NCBI GenBank assembly: GCA_001797495.1
Contig: MGPS01000004.1
Location: 1-51,291 of the forward strand
DNA length: 51,291 bases
From: Deltaproteobacteria bacterium GWC2_42_11
Lineage (GTDB): Bacteria; Desulfobacterota; GWC2-55-46; UBA9637; GWC2-42-11
Reading direction: 5' to 3'
Made by a program: the position numbers and the translations under genes. This document shows positions 50,083 to 51,291 of this stretch, piece by piece. The notes beneath the pieces were generated by a model, which did no database searches, had not been told where the DNA came from, and saw nothing but the letters and a program-made list of their open reading frames with translations. The number at the start of each line of letters is the position of its first letter. Position 1 is the first letter of the stretch.

Positions 50083-50435
50083 AAAAATTTTACCTTGTCA
50101 TCACCCTGTTTATTTCAATATACGGCTGCGCAACAATTGAAACCAAAACAGAAGGGAACAAGATAGACAAATCTATGGTTGAGAGTATCAAGCCTGGCAT
50201 AACTACCAAAAAGGCAATAATAGAAATATTCGGATACCCGTCAAAATCAAATAAAAAAGATGATGAAACAGAAGAATTTATATATAACCATACAGAAAAA
50301 AAGGTCTCCTCGTACTTTAAGGGATTTATAGTGAATGAAAAGGATGCTGAAAAAACAAACTCTACTTTAGAGATTGTAATAAAGAACGATATTGTAGTGG
50401 GCTACAGGTTTATAAAGACAGCGGAAGAAAAATAG
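50079..50435 (+). CDS. Small lipoprotein, BamE/SmpA-like
   Basis: 118-aa lipoprotein. MKKFYLVITLFISIYGC is a signal peptide with lipobox Cys17. The body has IKPGITTKKAIIEIFGYPSK, matching the G-x-T-x-x-x-V/I-x-x-x-x-G-x-P pattern of the SmpA/OmlA (BamE) fold. It may therefore be a small envelope protein of that fold, but BamE itself is not claimed. It starts within the stop of the GGDEF gene (ATGA overlap) and ends 7 nt before the convergent kinase gene. Confidence 0.8.
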   Translation: MKKFYLVITLFISIYGCATIETKTEGNKIDKSMVESIKPGITTKKAIIEIFGYPSKSNKKDDETEEFIYNHTEKKVSSYFKGFIVNEKDAEKTNSTLEIVIKNDIVVGYRFIKTAEEK

Positions 50436-50442
50436 AAAGGTT

Positions 50443-51291
50443 TTAAATTTGTTTTCCAACAGGCAGCAGGATTGCAAAGGTAGTTCCTCTATCAACTGCA
50501 CTTGACACTGTTATTCTGCCGCTGTGTTCGGTTACTATCTTGTGGACAATGGAAAGACCAAGACCAGTGCCTGTTGGTTTTGTGGTGAAGAACGGATTAA
50601 ATATTTTATCTATATCTTTTTGAGAGATACCGCAGCCTGTATCTGATATAGAAAGTTTTACAGAATTTGTGTTTGTTTGCAAAGGAATCTCGTACCGTGT
50701 ATTATCATATCCAACTGTAATCCGTATATTTCCGCCATTTGGCATAGACTGGATTGCATTTAAAAGCAGGTTAATAAAAATCTGCTGCATCTGCTGAGGA
50801 CCAATCCCTACTTCAGGAATACCCTTTTCAATCATTTCATGTATTGTTATGCTGTGCTTTGCTGCTTCCTTTCTTATAAGAAAGAGACAGTCTTTTAATA
50901 CATCCTCTATCCTGCATGTCCCGTTGTACTCTTTAATAGACGGATGTGCAAATGCAGAAAATACCCTTATAAAGGATGTAAGCCTGTCCACCTCTTTTAG
51001 TATCCTTGTCAGGTATCTCCTCTGTCCTCCCCTCAGCGGGCAATCGTCTTCCATTGCCTGAATTACAGTTTTTATAGATGCCAGCGGATTACCTATCTCA
51101 TGGGCAATGCCAGTGGAGAGTTCCCCAATAGATGCCATCTTGTCTGCCTGATATAACTGTTTCTCCATCTGAATCTGCGCATCTATGAGTTTCTGCCTTT
51201 CTGTTATATCCCTCATAACCATCATTGACCCGAGCCTTTTGTCGTTAATATTTATAGATGCTACACTTATATCAAATATATTCGGACCAAT
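50443..51291 (-). CDS. PAS-containing sensor histidine kinase (5' end missing)
   Basis: The reading frame continues to the window edge with PAS-like residues (GPNIFDISVASININDKR then LGSMMVMRDITERQK), so the N-terminal sensor is outside. HisKA: GELSTGIAHEIGNPLASIKT with the phospho-histidine. HATPase: IFINLLLNAIQSMPNGG, LSISDTGCGISQKD and GTGLGLSIVHKIVTEHSG. No response regulator is seen; it may be an orphan or lie outside. Confidence 0.92.
   Translation of the reverse strand: MGPNIFDISVASININDKRLGSMMVMRDITERQKLIDAQIQMEKQLYQADKMASIGELSTGIAHEIGNPLASIKTVIQAMEDDCPLRGGQRRYLTRILKEVDRLTSFIRVFSAFAHPSIKEYNGTCRIEDVLKDCLFLIRKEAAKHSITIHEMIEKGIPEVGIGPQQMQQIFINLLLNAIQSMPNGGNIRITVGYDNTRYEIPLQTNTNSVKLSISDTGCGISQKDIDKIFNPFFTTKPTGTGLGLSIVHKIVTEHSGRITVSSAVDRGTTFAILLPVGKQI

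Overview
This is a gene-dense, moderately AT-rich bacterial chromosome segment with 43 protein-coding genes or small ORFs (two cut by the window edges), one broken transposase, three tRNA genes and an unusually large number of small repeats. The organism is a diderm (LptE, outer-membrane-type lipoproteins). It probably leads an anaerobic or low-redox life: there is a giant BadF/HgdC-type activase of 2-hydroxyacyl-CoA-dehydratase-like enzymes. It matures c-type cytochromes by System II (CcsA plus ResB), makes haem by the C5 route (HemL) and isoprenoids by the MEP route (IspG), and uses a sigma-54 activator. Gene orders such as ispG-proS and leuS-lptE-holA facing rpsT suggest the former Deltaproteobacteria, Nitrospirota or a related candidate phylum. 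I cannot choose between these from the sequence alone.

Layout. 1-6590 (minus strand): the 5' end of a probable type I restriction HsdR gene at the edge, ispG-proS, a small exported protein, and a histidine kinase/NtrC pair. 6550-20100 (plus strand): hemL, then a protein-quality-control island (dnaK, dnaJ, a ClpA-sized double AAA+ unfoldase, usp, clpB, hsp20, a DegP-type protease), then ubiX and serS. 21400-23300: two tRNA-Ser genes flank a metal-responsive arsR / 38-aa cysteine peptide / copD-like operon. 23277-28000 (minus): a tight three-gene operon for the envelope with an exported TPR-CHAT caspase-like protease, a lipoprotein and another probable exported protein. 28166-32600: a polytopic TPR glycosyltransferase-like protein, a flavoprotein, an IS256-like transposase remnant and tRNA-fMet. 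32640-44600: yebC, a zinc-ribbon protein, ccsA-resB, rmuC, a class IV aminotransferase, uvrC, rpsT, holA, lptE and leuS. 44700-51291: the activase, a GAF-GGDEF cyclase and a small lipoprotein in overlapping reading frames, then a sensor kinase cut by the window edge.

The most unusual signal belongs to no single gene. At least eleven sites carry degenerate tandem heptamers (7-bp units), often as two arrays in inverted orientation around a short spacer. They occupy operon spacers and 5' leaders, form the C-terminus of SerS, and insert in frame into ProS, LeuS and twice into the activase. Other palindromic elements supply the C-terminus of UbiX, an activase linker and probably the N-terminus of an exported protein. 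After several of these repeats the next start codon has no visible Shine-Dalgarno sequence. The second most interesting item is the exported CHAT-protease operon. The third is the ClpA-like unfoldase whose second ring lacks the usual pore tyrosine.

Start sites were re-chosen where a ribosome-binding site or promoter argued against the longest ORF (proS, the histidine kinase, usp, copD, rpsT, lptE, leuS, the activase and others). All family assignments come from reading motifs by eye; no database search was possible.
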